Numbered from the stretch's first letter, positions 51,793 through 60,744 are shown. The stretch: DNA of 64,000 nt from PALSA-607 sp036501485 (GCA_036501485.1 DASYAG010000096.1:43323-107322), one strand, 5' to 3'. Notes: a model not told the origin generated them from the sequence alone. A program made the numbers and translations.

Positions 51793-52289
51793 GAGGTGCT
51801 GCCTTCCCGGGTCGAGGCGGTGGCCGGGGAAGTCCCGGCCGCCGGGTCGAGCTTGTTCTCGCGTGCTTGTGCGGTCGCGTCTTTCCAGGCCATCCACGAA
51901 AGCAATGCGCACTTCACCCGCGCGGGGTACTTGGAAACGCCAGTGAACGCGACAGCGTCTTCGAGGATCTCTTCATCGGGGGTCACCAGACCCTTGCTCT
52001 GCATCAAGGCGACGAACTCGCGGTGCGCGACAAGACCAGTCTCGATGTCACGGCCGATGACGAGATCGGTAAGAACCGAGGCACTCGCCTGGCTGATCGA
52101 ACAGCCGGCGCTGTCGTACGACACATCGGTAACCGTGTCGCCGTCGAGCTTGACGCGCAACGTGATTTCGTCGCCGCATGTCGGGTTCACGTGGTGTACC
52201 TCAACGTCGTAAGGCTCCCGCAATCCCTTGTGGTGGGGCGTGCGGTAGTGGTCGAGGATGATCTCCTGGTACATCGATTCGAGTTGCAT
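51789..52289 (-). CDS. sufU: Fe-S cluster scaffold / sulfur acceptor SufU
   Basis: The 166-residue product accepts sulfur from SufS through a zinc-bound cysteine site. The conserved cysteines are in VNPTCGDEI, DSAGCSISQAS and ARVKCALLSW. The N-terminal YQEIILDHYRTPHHKG is the family signature. A 20-residue Thr/Ser/Ala tail is appended. The ATG overlaps the sufS stop by one base (TGATG). Confidence 0.94.
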   Translation of the reverse strand: MQLESMYQEIILDHYRTPHHKGLREPYDVEVHHVNPTCGDEITLRVKLDGDTVTDVSYDSAGCSISQASASVLTDLVIGRDIETGLVAHREFVALMQSKGLVTPDEEILEDAVAFTGVSKYPARVKCALLSWMAWKDATAQARENKLDPAAGTSPATASTREGSTS

Positions 52290-53533
52290 CAGCCGAAGAA
52301 CCTCTTCGCCTTCTCAAGCCCGACGACCAATGCGTCAATCTCGGACGGCGTGGTGTACAGGTAGAACGACGCGCGGGTCGACGCGCTGACTCCGAACCTT
52401 TGGTGGACCGGCCGGCCGCAGTGATGTCCGGCGCGAACCGCAATACCGTGGGAGTCGAGAATCTGCGCAACGTCGTGCGGATGAACGTCGCCGAGCGTGA
52501 AGGAGATCGCGCCGCCTCGGTCGACAGCGTTGGTGGGACCAAGAATCCGCAACCCGGCGACCGTGCTCAATGCCTCGAGCGCGTAGGTCGTGATCTGCTT
52601 CTCGTGGGCGGCCACAGCGTCCATGCCGACGTTGCTCAAGTAGTCGACAGCTGCGCCAAGCCCGATCGCTTGGGCGATGGGCGGCGTGCCTGCCTCGTAC
52701 TTGTGCGGGAGGCCCGCGTACGTCGAACCCTGCATCGTGACGGTCTCAATCATCTCGCCGCCACCGAGGAACGGCGGCAGCTCGTCGAGTAGTTCGCGTC
52801 GCCCCCACAAGACGCCGATGCCGGTCGGACCGCACATTTTGTGTCCGGTGAACGCGGCGAAGTCGATACCCAGTTCGGCGACGTCGACCGGAAGCTGTGG
52901 GACAGACTGTGAAGCGTCGAGTACGACAACCGCGCCAACCGCATGCGCCCGGGCGACGATCGCCCCGACCGGGTTCAGGGTGCCTAGCACGTTGGACACG
53001 TGCACGAACGCGACCACCTTGGTGCGCTCGTTGATCAGCTCGTCAATGTTGGAGACATCAAGCCGGCCATCGTCAGTGACGCCAAACCAGCGCAGCGTCG
53101 CGCCGGTGCGCTCGCACAGGATCTGCCACGGCACGATGTTGGAGTGGTGCTCCATTTCGGTGACGACGACCTCGTCGCCGGGCTTCAATGCCCGAGCTCC
53201 CCACCCGAACACGTTGGCGACCAGGTTCAGGGCCTCGGTTGAGTTCTTTGCGAAGATGACGGTGTCAGCGTCAGGAGCGCCGATGAACGACGCGACCTTC
53301 AGCCGGGCGCCTTCGTAGGCGGCAGTCGCGTCTTCACCCAGTGCATGTGTCGCGCGATGAATGTTGGAGTTGTGCTGCTCATAGAACTCGGCCAGCGTGT
53401 CGAGCACCTGGCGCGGCTTTTGCGAGGTGTTCGCGCTGTCGAGATAGATCAGCGGCTGGTTGTCATGAACCCGCCGCTCGAGGATCGGAAAATCCTTACG
53501 CAGCAGTTCGACGTCGTAGGGCGCGTCGGTCAT
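52289..53533 (-). CDS. sufS: Cysteine desulfurase SufS
   Basis: This PLP enzyme releases sulfur from cysteine for Fe-S assembly. The 414-residue product has the PLP lysine in FAAFTGHKMCGPTG, the catalytic cysteine in VRAGHHCGRP and the histidine region TEMEHHSNIVPW. The ATG at 53533 begins MTDAPYDVELLRKDFP, the normal family start; the frame further upstream runs antisense-free into sufC and is not used. It sits 13 bases after sufC and one base overlaps sufU. Confidence 0.95.
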   Translation of the reverse strand: MTDAPYDVELLRKDFPILERRVHDNQPLIYLDSANTSQKPRQVLDTLAEFYEQHNSNIHRATHALGEDATAAYEGARLKVASFIGAPDADTVIFAKNSTEALNLVANVFGWGARALKPGDEVVVTEMEHHSNIVPWQILCERTGATLRWFGVTDDGRLDVSNIDELINERTKVVAFVHVSNVLGTLNPVGAIVARAHAVGAVVVLDASQSVPQLPVDVAELGIDFAAFTGHKMCGPTGIGVLWGRRELLDELPPFLGGGEMIETVTMQGSTYAGLPHKYEAGTPPIAQAIGLGAAVDYLSNVGMDAVAAHEKQITTYALEALSTVAGLRILGPTNAVDRGGAISFTLGDVHPHDVAQILDSHGIAVRAGHHCGRPVHQRFGVSASTRASFYLYTTPSEIDALVVGLEKAKRFFG

Positions 53534-53546
53534 CGCAGCAGCCTCC

Positions 53547-54329
53547 TCACGCGATCTTCGCGTAACGCTCGTAGCCCTCGGCCTCGAGCCGGTCAGCCAG
53601 TTCACGGCCGCCTTCTTCGACGATGCGGCCGTCGACGAAGACATGCACGAAGTCGGGCTCGATGTAGCGCAGTATCCGGGTGTAGTGCGTGATGAGCAGG
53701 ACGCCACGGTCAGGCTGCGCCCTGAACCGGTTCACGCCTTCGGACACGACGCGCAATGCGTCGACGTCGAGGCCGGAGTCGGTTTCGTCGAGCACCGCGA
53801 ACTTCGGGTTGAGCAACTCGAGCTGAAGGATCTCGTGCCGCTTCTTCTCGCCACCGGAGAAACCCTCGTTCACGTTGCGCTCAGCGAAGACCGGGTCGAT
53901 CTGCAACTGCGCCATCGCGCCCTTGACCTCGCCGACCCACGTGCGGACCTTCGGCGCCTCGCCACGAATAGCGGTCGCCGCGGTACGCAGGAAGTTCGAC
54001 ACCGACACACCCGCAACCTCGACCGGGTATTGCATGGCAAGGAACAGCCCGGCGCGAGCGCGCTCGTCAACCTTCATCGCCAGCACGTCTTGCCCGTCGA
54101 GCGTGACGGTGCCCTTGGTGATCGTGTATTTCGGGTGGCCCGCGATCGAATACGCGAGCGTCGACTTGCCGGAGCCGTTGGGGCCCATGATGGCGTGCGT
54201 TTCGCCCGCGTTCACCGTGAGGTCGACGCCGCGCAGGATCTCGCGCGGCTCCTCAGCCGTAGCGCCGGCCTCGCCAGTGGTACCGGCGTTGACGACGACA
54301 TGCAGGTCACGGATAACAAGCGCGCTCAT
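53547..54329 (-). CDS. sufC: Fe-S assembly ATPase SufC
   Basis: The 260-residue ABC-type ATPase drives the SufBCD scaffold. Walker A is GPNGSGKSTLAYSIAG, the signature GFSGGEKKRHEILQL, and Walker B FAVLDETDSGLDVDAL; ITHYTRILRYI is the switch segment. The FSGGEKKR signature is characteristic of SufC. The ATG overlaps the Rieske gene stop by four bases. Confidence 0.96.
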   Translation of the reverse strand: MSALVIRDLHVVVNAGTTGEAGATAEEPREILRGVDLTVNAGETHAIMGPNGSGKSTLAYSIAGHPKYTITKGTVTLDGQDVLAMKVDERARAGLFLAMQYPVEVAGVSVSNFLRTAATAIRGEAPKVRTWVGEVKGAMAQLQIDPVFAERNVNEGFSGGEKKRHEILQLELLNPKFAVLDETDSGLDVDALRVVSEGVNRFRAQPDRGVLLITHYTRILRYIEPDFVHVFVDGRIVEEGGRELADRLEAEGYERYAKIA

Positions 54330-54694
54330 CGCACGGACTCCTGATCGATTGAATGGGTAGAAGACAGGTCGGACGGCGCGGTGCTGAGGTAGACGTCGTC
54401 GCCTTCGAACTTGATGTCATAGACCGGAACTGCGCGCGTTGCGGGCGGCCCGAGCGGCTTGCCACTGCGTACATCGAACCGCGAGCCGTGCAGCCAGCAC
54501 TCGACAGTGCTGCCGTCGATGTCGCCGTCGGACAACGCGACTTCGGCATGCGAACACACGTCGGAGATTGCCGAGTAGCTGCCGTTGTCGGTGCATACGA
54601 TCGCGACGGGCTCACCCTCAACCTCGACGCGCAAGACCCCTCGCGGCGCGGGCAGCTGGGTGCGGTCAGCAACCTTCACGTAGCGGCTGGTCAC
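54326..54694 (-). CDS. Rieske [2Fe-2S] ferredoxin-like protein in the suf operon
   Basis: The 122-residue product binds a Rieske cluster through CSHAEVALSDG (Cys-x-His) and CWLHGSRFDV (Cys-x2-His). Small Rieske proteins of the dioxygenase-ferredoxin type commonly sit between sufD and sufC in actinobacteria, where they may supply electrons or act as a client. It overlaps both neighbours by four bases, so it is an integral part of the operon. Confidence 0.93.
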   Translation of the reverse strand: MTSRYVKVADRTQLPAPRGVLRVEVEGEPVAIVCTDNGSYSAISDVCSHAEVALSDGDIDGSTVECWLHGSRFDVRSGKPLGPPATRAVPVYDIKFEGDDVYLSTAPSDLSSTHSIDQESVR

Positions 54695-55902
54695 GACATG
54701 CTGCTATCGAGTTCGCGGTCGACTGTTGCGAGCAATCGCTCGACCAGCTCGGGCACCTGGATCCGCTCGATCACATCAGCGAAGAAGCCGCGCACGATCA
54801 GGCGACGTGCCTGATCGGCCGGAATTCCTCGCGCCTGCAAGTAGAACAGTTGCTCATCATCGAACCGGCCGGTTGCACTCGCGTGGCCAGCTCCGACGAC
54901 TTCGCCGGTCAAGATCTCGAGGTTCGGCACTGAGTCGGCACGCGCGCCGTCGGTCAGTAACAGGTTGCGATTGACCTCGTACGTGTCGGTTCCGATACCG
55001 GTTGCGCGGATGATGACGTCGCCGGTCCAGACCGAACGCGCACCCGCACCTTGCAGGGCGCCGCGGTAGTTGACCCGGCTCTTGCAGTGCGGCATCGCGT
55101 GGTCGACGAGCAGGCGGTTGTCGATGTGCTGACCCGCATCGGCGAAGAAGAGGCCCAGCATCTCGGCGTCCCCTCCTGGTCCGGCGAACTTGACGAGCGG
55201 CGTCACACGCACGGCGCTGCCACCGAAGCTGATGTTGATGTGTCGCACCTTGGCGTCACGGCCGACAAGCACGGTGTGCGCCGATGCGTGCACCGCGTCG
55301 TCGTCCCAGTCTTGAATGCTAACCAGGGTGACCGACGCACCCTCGCCGACCTTGACCTCGACGTTGGCGGCGTACTGCGCGGTGCCGACGTGGTCGAGCA
55401 CCACCGTGCCGGTCGCGTGCGGCGCGATATCGACGATGACGTGCCCGTAGGCGACGCCGCCGGTGCCTTTGAGGCCGACGACGATCGGGTCGACCGCGTC
55501 ACCGGCGACCGTCACGACGAGCGCCTCAGTGGCCTTCGCAAGCGCTATCGCGGACAACCGATCGAACGGAGTGTGCACCGCACCGACCCGTGAATCAGTG
55601 ATCGGAACAACCTGCACGGCGGCGTCGGCACTCCACGAGTACGCAAGCGGCCCATCTGCGTCGGGCCCCGCAAACAAAGGACGAAGGCGAGGCAGCGCAG
55701 CAAAACGCCAGATCTCCTGGCGGCTGTTCGGCTCCGCAAACGACTGCGGGTCGCGCGAGAAAGTGCGTTCGAGATGGCGCCCGCCTTCGCCGCCTCGGCC
55801 ATGTGTGTGGCCAGCGGGTGCAGCGGGCGCGTCGGTGATCTCCAACTTGGCGCGCTGGAGTTCGCCGAGCTCGAGATCCTCGGTCGTGGTGAGCTCAGTC
55901 AT
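54691..55902 (-). CDS. sufD: Fe-S assembly scaffold component SufD
   Basis: The 403-residue product forms the SufBCD scaffold with SufB and SufC. The beta-helix core contains GEGASVTLVSIQDWDDDAVH, and the C-terminal domain has SVPNLEILTGEVVGAGHASA and DEQLFYLQARGIPADQARRL, the SufB/SufD signature. It lacks the N-terminal extension of SufB. It starts three bases after the sufB stop. Confidence 0.95.
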   Translation of the reverse strand: MTELTTTEDLELGELQRAKLEITDAPAAPAGHTHGRGGEGGRHLERTFSRDPQSFAEPNSRQEIWRFAALPRLRPLFAGPDADGPLAYSWSADAAVQVVPITDSRVGAVHTPFDRLSAIALAKATEALVVTVAGDAVDPIVVGLKGTGGVAYGHVIVDIAPHATGTVVLDHVGTAQYAANVEVKVGEGASVTLVSIQDWDDDAVHASAHTVLVGRDAKVRHINISFGGSAVRVTPLVKFAGPGGDAEMLGLFFADAGQHIDNRLLVDHAMPHCKSRVNYRGALQGAGARSVWTGDVIIRATGIGTDTYEVNRNLLLTDGARADSVPNLEILTGEVVGAGHASATGRFDDEQLFYLQARGIPADQARRLIVRGFFADVIERIQVPELVERLLATVDRELDSSMS

Positions 55903-55905
55903 GGA

Positions 55906-57318
55906 TCAGCCCACAGACCCTTCCATCTGCAACTCGATGAGTCGGTTTAGTTCGAGCGCGTACTCCATCGGGAGTTCGCGCGCGATCGGCTCGACGAAGC
56001 CGCGCACGATCATCGCCATCGCTTCGTCCTCGGTCATGCCGCGGCTCATCAGGTAGAAGAGCTGGTCTTCGCTGACCTTCGAGACAGTTGCCTCGTGACC
56101 CATCGACACGTCGTCTTCGCGCACGTCGACGTAGGGATAGGTGTCGGATCGGCTGATCGCATCGATCAGCAGCGCGTCGCACTTCACCGTCGACTTCGAG
56201 CCGTACGCGCCATCCATGATCTGAACGAGACCGCGGTAGCTCGTGCGACCGCCGCCACGCGCAACCGACTTCGAAATGATCGTCGACGACGTGTGCGGTG
56301 CTGCGTGCACCATCTTCGACCCGGCGTCCTGGTGCTGGCCCTCGCCCGCGAACGCGACCGACAGTGTCTCGCCCTTGGCGTACTCGCCAACGAGCCAGAC
56401 CGCCGGGTACTTCATCGTCACCTTGGAGCCGATGTTGCCATCGATCCACTCCATGGTCGCGCCTGCCTGCGCAACTGCGCGCTTGGTCACCAGGTTGTAG
56501 ACGTTGTTCGACCAGTTCTGAATCGTGGTGTACCGGCAGCGCGCGTTCTTCTTCACGATGATCTCGACGACCGCGCTGTGCAGCGAGTCACTCGAGTACA
56601 CCGGCGCAGTGCAGCCCTCGACGTAGTGGATGTAGGAGCCCTCGTCGACGACGATCAGGGTGCGCTCGAACTGGCCCATGTTCTCGGTGTTGATCCGGAA
56701 GTAGGCCTGCAGTGGGATGTCGACATGGATGCCCGGCGGCACATAGATGAACGAGCCACCCGACCACACCGCGGTGTTCAGGGCCGAGAACTTGTTGTCA
56801 CCGGCCGGAATCACCGAACCGAAGTACTCGCGGAACAAGTCTTCGTGCTCGCGCAAGCCCGTGTCGGTGTCGAGGAACAACACGCCCTGAGCCTCGAGGT
56901 CTTCACGAATCTTGTGGTAGACGACCTCTGACTCATATTGCGCGGCGACGCCCGAAATGAGCCGCTGCTTCTCGGCCTCGGGGATGCCGAGCTTGTCGTA
57001 GGTGTTGCGAATGTCGGCGGGCAGGTCGTCCCAGCTGTCGGCCTGCTTCTCCGTCGAGCGCACGAAGTACTTGATGTTGTCGAAGTCGATCCCGGAGAGG
57101 TCGGCGCCCCACAACGGCATCGGCTTCTTCTCGAAGATGCGTAGGCCCTTGAGCCGCTGCTCGAGCATCCACGCCGGCTCGCTCTTCTTCGCGGAAATGT
57201 CGCGCACGACGTCTTCGTTCAGGCCACGCCTCGCGGCCGCTCCTGCCACGTCGGAGTCGGACCAGCCGAACTTGTACCGGCCGAGCTGGTCGAGCTCTGG
57301 GTGCTCGATGGTCGTCAT
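55906..57318 (-). CDS. sufB: Fe-S assembly scaffold component SufB
   Basis: The 470-residue product is the main scaffold on which clusters are built. The N-terminal LGRYKFGWSDSDVAGAAARR, the core SGGSFIYVPPGIHVDIPLQ and the C-terminal SEDQLFYLMSRGMTEDEAMA are canonical. The ATG at 57318 begins MTTIEHPELDQLGRY and overlaps the sufR stop by four bases. No intein is present, unlike the SufB of some mycobacteria. Confidence 0.96.
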   Translation of the reverse strand: MTTIEHPELDQLGRYKFGWSDSDVAGAAARRGLNEDVVRDISAKKSEPAWMLEQRLKGLRIFEKKPMPLWGADLSGIDFDNIKYFVRSTEKQADSWDDLPADIRNTYDKLGIPEAEKQRLISGVAAQYESEVVYHKIREDLEAQGVLFLDTDTGLREHEDLFREYFGSVIPAGDNKFSALNTAVWSGGSFIYVPPGIHVDIPLQAYFRINTENMGQFERTLIVVDEGSYIHYVEGCTAPVYSSDSLHSAVVEIIVKKNARCRYTTIQNWSNNVYNLVTKRAVAQAGATMEWIDGNIGSKVTMKYPAVWLVGEYAKGETLSVAFAGEGQHQDAGSKMVHAAPHTSSTIISKSVARGGGRTSYRGLVQIMDGAYGSKSTVKCDALLIDAISRSDTYPYVDVREDDVSMGHEATVSKVSEDQLFYLMSRGMTEDEAMAMIVRGFVEPIARELPMEYALELNRLIELQMEGSVG

Positions 57319-58076
57319 ACGGTGACCTCTCCGGGCTGTTGAACTGGGTGAACGGTTGAGCTTGGTGTCGTACTGGCTACAGGCGGCAACGGGATGTGGG
57401 TCGTACATATGCCGTCGCCGTGCGCGATCGTGGCGAGCCGCTGGACGTGGGTGCCGAGCAGCCGGACAAACATCTGCGTCTCGGCCTCGCACAGTTGCGG
57501 GAAATCCGCCGCGACATGAGCAATCGGGCAGTGGTGCTGGCAGACCTGGACGCCGGGGCCGGCTTGCTGTGCGGACGCGGCGTACCCGTCGGCCGTGAGC
57601 GCCGCAGCCAACTCGGCCGGACGGCGATCAGCTGGCACCTCTGCCAGGGCCGCCGCGTAGCGAACTTCGAGACCGTGCAGGCGCTGCCGCGCGAACGCGC
57701 TCACCGCAGCGTCGCCGCCGGCTTCGCGCAGATAACCGAGGGCCTCGACCGCGATGTCGTCGTAGGCGTGCCGAAATAAGGAGTGACCGTCGTCGGTCAG
57801 GGCGAACAGCTTCGCGGGGCGACCGCGGCCTCGGAGCTGGCCGTGAACCTTGCGCTCAGGAACCTCACATACCCGGCCCGCGGCAATCAGCGCGTCGAGA
57901 TGGCGGCGGACGGCTGCGGGCGTGAGGCCGAAGCTGGCACTCAGAGCGCCGGCGCTCTGGGGACCGCGGTCGTGCAGGGCCCGGGCGACCCGGTCACGGG
58001 TGCGGGCATCATCCGGGCCAGCGGGCGCGCCAGCCAGCGCGGCCGTTGGCGCATCGGAGACCATCGCGGATTTCAC
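57315..58076 (-). CDS. sufR: Fe-S sensing repressor SufR
   Basis: The 253-residue product has an N-terminal winged helix (ARALHDRGPQSAGALSAS, LTPAAVRRHLDALIAAGRV) and a C-terminal cysteine set C-x3-C-x12-C-x27-C starting at VCQHHCPIAH, which fits an Fe-S cluster site. SufR represses suf genes when its cluster is intact. It is the first gene of the operon, overlapping sufB by four bases. The GTG start is seven bases after a TAACAT box, so it is probably leaderless and lies under its own operator. Confidence 0.92.
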   Translation of the reverse strand: MKSAMVSDAPTAALAGAPAGPDDARTRDRVARALHDRGPQSAGALSASFGLTPAAVRRHLDALIAAGRVCEVPERKVHGQLRGRGRPAKLFALTDDGHSLFRHAYDDIAVEALGYLREAGGDAAVSAFARQRLHGLEVRYAAALAEVPADRRPAELAAALTADGYAASAQQAGPGVQVCQHHCPIAHVAADFPQLCEAETQMFVRLLGTHVQRLATIAHGDGICTTHIPLPPVASTTPSSTVHPVQQPGEVTV

Positions 58077-58087
58077 AACACCAATGT
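58073..58087 (-). promoter_or_regulatory. Candidate SufR operator
   Basis: On the minus strand the sequence ACATTGGTGTTGTGA has the form ACAYT-N5-TGTGA, one base off the ACACT-N5-TGTGA pattern reported for mycobacterial SufR as I recall it. It covers part of the TAACAT box, the inferred transcription start and the sufR GTG, which would give simple autorepression. Confidence 0.6.
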
Positions 58088-58089
58088 TA
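58084..58089 (-). promoter_or_regulatory. Leaderless -10 box of the suf operon
   Basis: TAACAT is followed by seven bases and the GTG at 58076. It overlaps the candidate SufR operator. Confidence 0.6.
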
Positions 58090-58136
58090 CCTATTTAGCT
58101 CTGACCTGCACACACCCCCTCGCTGGGTCGGCGGCC

Positions 58137-58142
58137 TACCAT
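58137..58142 (+). promoter_or_regulatory. Leaderless -10 box of ctaA
   Basis: TACCAT lies eight bases before the ATG at 58151; no good Shine-Dalgarno is present. Confidence 0.5.
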
Positions 58143-58150
58143 CGTGCGAG

Positions 58151-59170
58151 ATGACCGCATCAACCACTCGACCCACCGCCGCGCCTGCTCCGCGGCGGTC
58201 AGTTGCGGTTGCCATCGGCCGGCGACCTACCCCGGCAACGGTCCGGCGACTGGCGCTCACGTCGCTGATCGCGAACATCGGCATCGTGTCTACCGGCGGC
58301 TTGGTCCGCCTGACGAACTCGGGCCTCGGATGCCCTTCGTGGCCGGACTGCTCGAGCGGTGACCTGGTGCCGGTCAGGGCGCTGTCGTCGCACAAGGCCA
58401 TCGAGTTCGGCAACCGCGCGCTGACAACCCTGCTGGTGATCGCCGTCGCGGCGCTCTTTGTCGCGGTATGGCGCTCAGCACCGCGCCGCGCCGGGCTGCT
58501 CGGATGGGCCTGGGTCACGTTGCTCGGCGTACCCGCCCAGATCGTCGTCGGCGGCGTGCTGATCTTCACCCACCTGAACCCGCTGGCGGTGGCCGGCCAC
58601 TTCATGTTGTCGATGGTGCTCATCGCGGCGGCGACCGTGCTGTGGTGGCGCGCCCGCGATCCTGACTCCGCTGTTAACTCGGCGGTGGGTAACTCGGCGG
58701 TGGGTAACTCGGCGGTGGGCGCAGTGATGGCGCAACCGCTCGCCGTCCCGCCGATTGTGAAGCGGCTGGGCTTGGCCACTTGGGCGCTGACCTATGGCGT
58801 GTTCATTGTCGGCACGCTTGTCACCGGCAGCGGCCCACACGCAGGCGACGCGACCGCGAAACGGCTGCACCTGCGACCCGCAGCGATCAGCCAGCTGCAT
58901 GCCGACCTCGTGATGCTCCTCGTCGGCGTAGCGGCGGCCCTCGCGGTGTGCGTCACCGCAGTCGGCGCTGGCGTTCTTGCCCGCCGGACGACGAGGGTGC
59001 TGATCGCCGTACTCGCGGCGCAGGCGGCCGTGGGGTTCGCGCAGTACTTCAGTGGGCTGCCGGTAGGGCTGGTCGAGTTGCACGTGACCGGCGCCGCGGT
59101 CCTCGCCGCGACGGCCACCGCCGTCGTCCTCTCGCTGCAGAACGCCCAGCTGCGGGAGAAAGTGTCGTAA
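58151..59170 (+). CDS. ctaA: Heme A synthase CtaA/Cox15
   Basis: The 339-residue membrane protein has about eight transmembrane segments and converts heme O to heme A for cytochrome c oxidase. The N-terminal helix is followed by RLTNSGLGCPSWPDC, whose cysteine pair matches the extracellular disulfide of Gram-positive CtaA. Heme-ligand histidines occur in SSHKAIEFGNR, AGHFMLSM, ISQLHADLV and VELHVTGAAV. A 15-bp tandem repeat encodes NSAVG three times in the middle loop. It is divergent from sufR, so Fe-S and heme genes share a 74-bp regulatory region. Confidence 0.93.
   Translation: MTASTTRPTAAPAPRRSVAVAIGRRPTPATVRRLALTSLIANIGIVSTGGLVRLTNSGLGCPSWPDCSSGDLVPVRALSSHKAIEFGNRALTTLLVIAVAALFVAVWRSAPRRAGLLGWAWVTLLGVPAQIVVGGVLIFTHLNPLAVAGHFMLSMVLIAAATVLWWRARDPDSAVNSAVGNSAVGNSAVGAVMAQPLAVPPIVKRLGLATWALTYGVFIVGTLVTGSGPHAGDATAKRLHLRPAAISQLHADLVMLLVGVAAALAVCVTAVGAGVLARRTTRVLIAVLAAQAAVGFAQYFSGLPVGLVELHVTGAAVLAATATAVVLSLQNAQLREKVS
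58676..58720 (+). repeat. Three 15-bp tandem repeats within ctaA
   Basis: AACTCGGCGGTGGGT is present three times in a row, with the last base of the third copy changed. It encodes the pentapeptide NSAVG in the loop between the two halves of CtaA. The length is a multiple of three, so copy changes keep the frame. Confidence 0.95.
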
Positions 59171-59287
59171 AACGGCATAAAGATGCCCTTGGTGCGTGTA
59201 CCCGCAGGGTCACGCCTATGTAACAGATCCATTCCGAACGCAAAGATGATCTCTGTTGCCCTTACGTTCACGGGTCCTCGGTGCATA

Positions 59288-59304
59288 TGTTGTGCGGCAC
59301 AACA
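59288..59304 (+). promoter_or_regulatory. Perfect palindrome, candidate operator of the sugar ABC operon
   Basis: TGTTGTGCGGCACAACA is a 17-base perfect palindrome centred on one G, 59 bases before the binding-protein ATG. A ROK-type repressor gene ends the operon and is the likely ligand-responsive binder. Promoter boxes around it could not be placed with confidence. Confidence 0.6.
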
Positions 59305-59362
59305 ACTGGGCAGTCCTGTAGGGCACCACGTCCTGCGCCCAGGAGCAAAAAGGGGATCGTGC

Positions 59363-60580
59363 ATGAACAAGACTGCGATCAGGCTCATTGCCGTCGCGGC
59401 GGTAGCCGGGCTCGGTATTGCCGGCTGTAGCAGCAGCAAGAAGTCGGCTAGTTCGCCTTCGTCCAGCGCACCTGCCGCAGCCAGCACTCCGGCAGCCGCA
59501 GCGCCCAGCAGCAGCGCACCAGCCGCCGCTCCGAGCAGCAGCGCGCCGGCACCCGCGTCGTCCGCCCCCGTTGCGGCCTCCAGTGCACCAACAGCGACCG
59601 GCGCGACCGTCGGCGTGATCCTGCCCGACACCCAGTCGTCCACCCGCTGGGAGACTGCTGACCGTCCCGCCCTGAACAAGGCGTTCGCGGCGGCCGGCAT
59701 CAAGGCCGACATCCAGAACGCACTCGGTGACAACGCCAAGTTCCAGAGCATCGCGCAGGGCATGATCCAAGAAGGCGTCAAGGTCCTGATCATCACCTCG
59801 ATCGACCCCGCGACGTCCATTCAGGTCGAGACCGAGGCCAAGTCGGCCAACATCCCGGTCATCGACTACGACCGCCTCGTTCTCGGCGGCAGCGCGGCGT
59901 ACTACGCGTCCTACGACGGCGTCCAGGTCGGCGTCGAGCAGGGCCAGTGCCTCGTTAACGCAATGGCGAAGATTGGCAAGCCCACCGGTCGCATCATCAT
60001 GATCGACGGCTCGCCGACCGACAACAACGCGACGCTGTTCGGTCAGGGCGCGCACTCGGTCATCGACAAGAGCACCTTGAAGAAGGTTTCCGAGCAGGCC
60101 ATCCCGAACTGGGACAACACCCAGGCCGGCAAGACCTTCCAGCAGTTGCTCACGGCCGCCGGCAACAAGATCGACGGCGTGTACGTGATGAACGACGGCA
60201 TGGCCGGTCCGGTTGAGACCGTCCTCAAGGCAAGCGGTCTCTCGGGTATCCCGGTGACGGGTCAGGACGCAACCGCAGCTGGCTTGCAGGCCATCCTGTC
60301 GGGTACGCAGACCTGCACCATCTACAAGGACGCCACTGCCGAGGCCACTGCGGCCGCGACGCTGGCTGTTGCACTGATCCAGGGCAAGACCCCGGCCGGT
60401 CTGACCACGTCGAACGACCCGCAGGGCAAGCGCAGCGTTCCTTCGATCCTGCTCAAGCCTGAGCTGATCGACATCACCAACGTTGGCGACCCGATCAAGT
60501 CCGGCGCGGTTCCGTACGCATCGGTCTGCACCGGCGCTTACGTTGCACTCTGCACCAAGGCTGGGATCGCGGCTTCCTAA
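59363..60580 (+). CDS. Sugar ABC transporter substrate-binding lipoprotein (xylose/ribose type)
   Basis: The 405-residue product starts with a lipoprotein signal (LIAVAAVAGLGIAGC, lipobox GIAGC) and a long Ser/Ala/Pro linker of about 60 residues that tethers the domain. The periplasmic-binding-protein fold of type 1 follows: VGVILPDTQSSTRWETADRP, LIITSIDPATSIQVETEAKS, VIDYDRLVLGG and GVYVMNDGMAGP. This resembles XylF and ribose-binding proteins. The start ATG follows AGGGG. It is the first gene of the transport operon. Confidence 0.92.
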   Translation: MNKTAIRLIAVAAVAGLGIAGCSSSKKSASSPSSSAPAAASTPAAAAPSSSAPAAAPSSSAPAPASSAPVAASSAPTATGATVGVILPDTQSSTRWETADRPALNKAFAAAGIKADIQNALGDNAKFQSIAQGMIQEGVKVLIITSIDPATSIQVETEAKSANIPVIDYDRLVLGGSAAYYASYDGVQVGVEQGQCLVNAMAKIGKPTGRIIMIDGSPTDNNATLFGQGAHSVIDKSTLKKVSEQAIPNWDNTQAGKTFQQLLTAAGNKIDGVYVMNDGMAGPVETVLKASGLSGIPVTGQDATAAGLQAILSGTQTCTIYKDATAEATAAATLAVALIQGKTPAGLTTSNDPQGKRSVPSILLKPELIDITNVGDPIKSGAVPYASVCTGAYVALCTKAGIAAS

Positions 60581-60600
60581 GCCCTCATCCCGGAGAACGT

Positions 60601-60637
60601 CCGGTGGCGTGGTCGGTCAACCCGGCCACGCCACCGG
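60601..60637 (+). terminator. 12-bp hairpin after the binding-protein gene
   Basis: CCGGTGGCGTGG pairs perfectly with CCACGCCACCGG around a 13-base loop, 20 bases after the stop codon, followed by TTCCTTTGTC. It probably terminates much of the transcription or stabilises the upstream message, so that the binding protein is made in excess. Confidence 0.7.
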
Positions 60638-60716
60638 TTCCTTTGTCTGCGACTGTCTGCGAACCCTGCCTGTCCCCAGATGCACGACGCCGGTCACGAG
60701 ATATACGACAGGTGTG

Positions 60717-60744
60717 GCCGCATGCTCGCCTAAGCGCATGCGGC
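60717..60744 (+). promoter_or_regulatory. Second hairpin before the ATPase gene
   Basis: GCCGCATGC and GCATGCGGC pair over nine bases around a 10-base loop. A TATCTT box follows at 60748-60753 and could start a separate ATPase-permease transcript. The palindrome could thus be an operator rather than an RNA hairpin. Confidence 0.45.

Noticed and set aside
53534..53707. Longer N terminus for SufS
   Set aside because: The extra 58 codons lie inside sufC, and family homology starts at the ATG at 53533.
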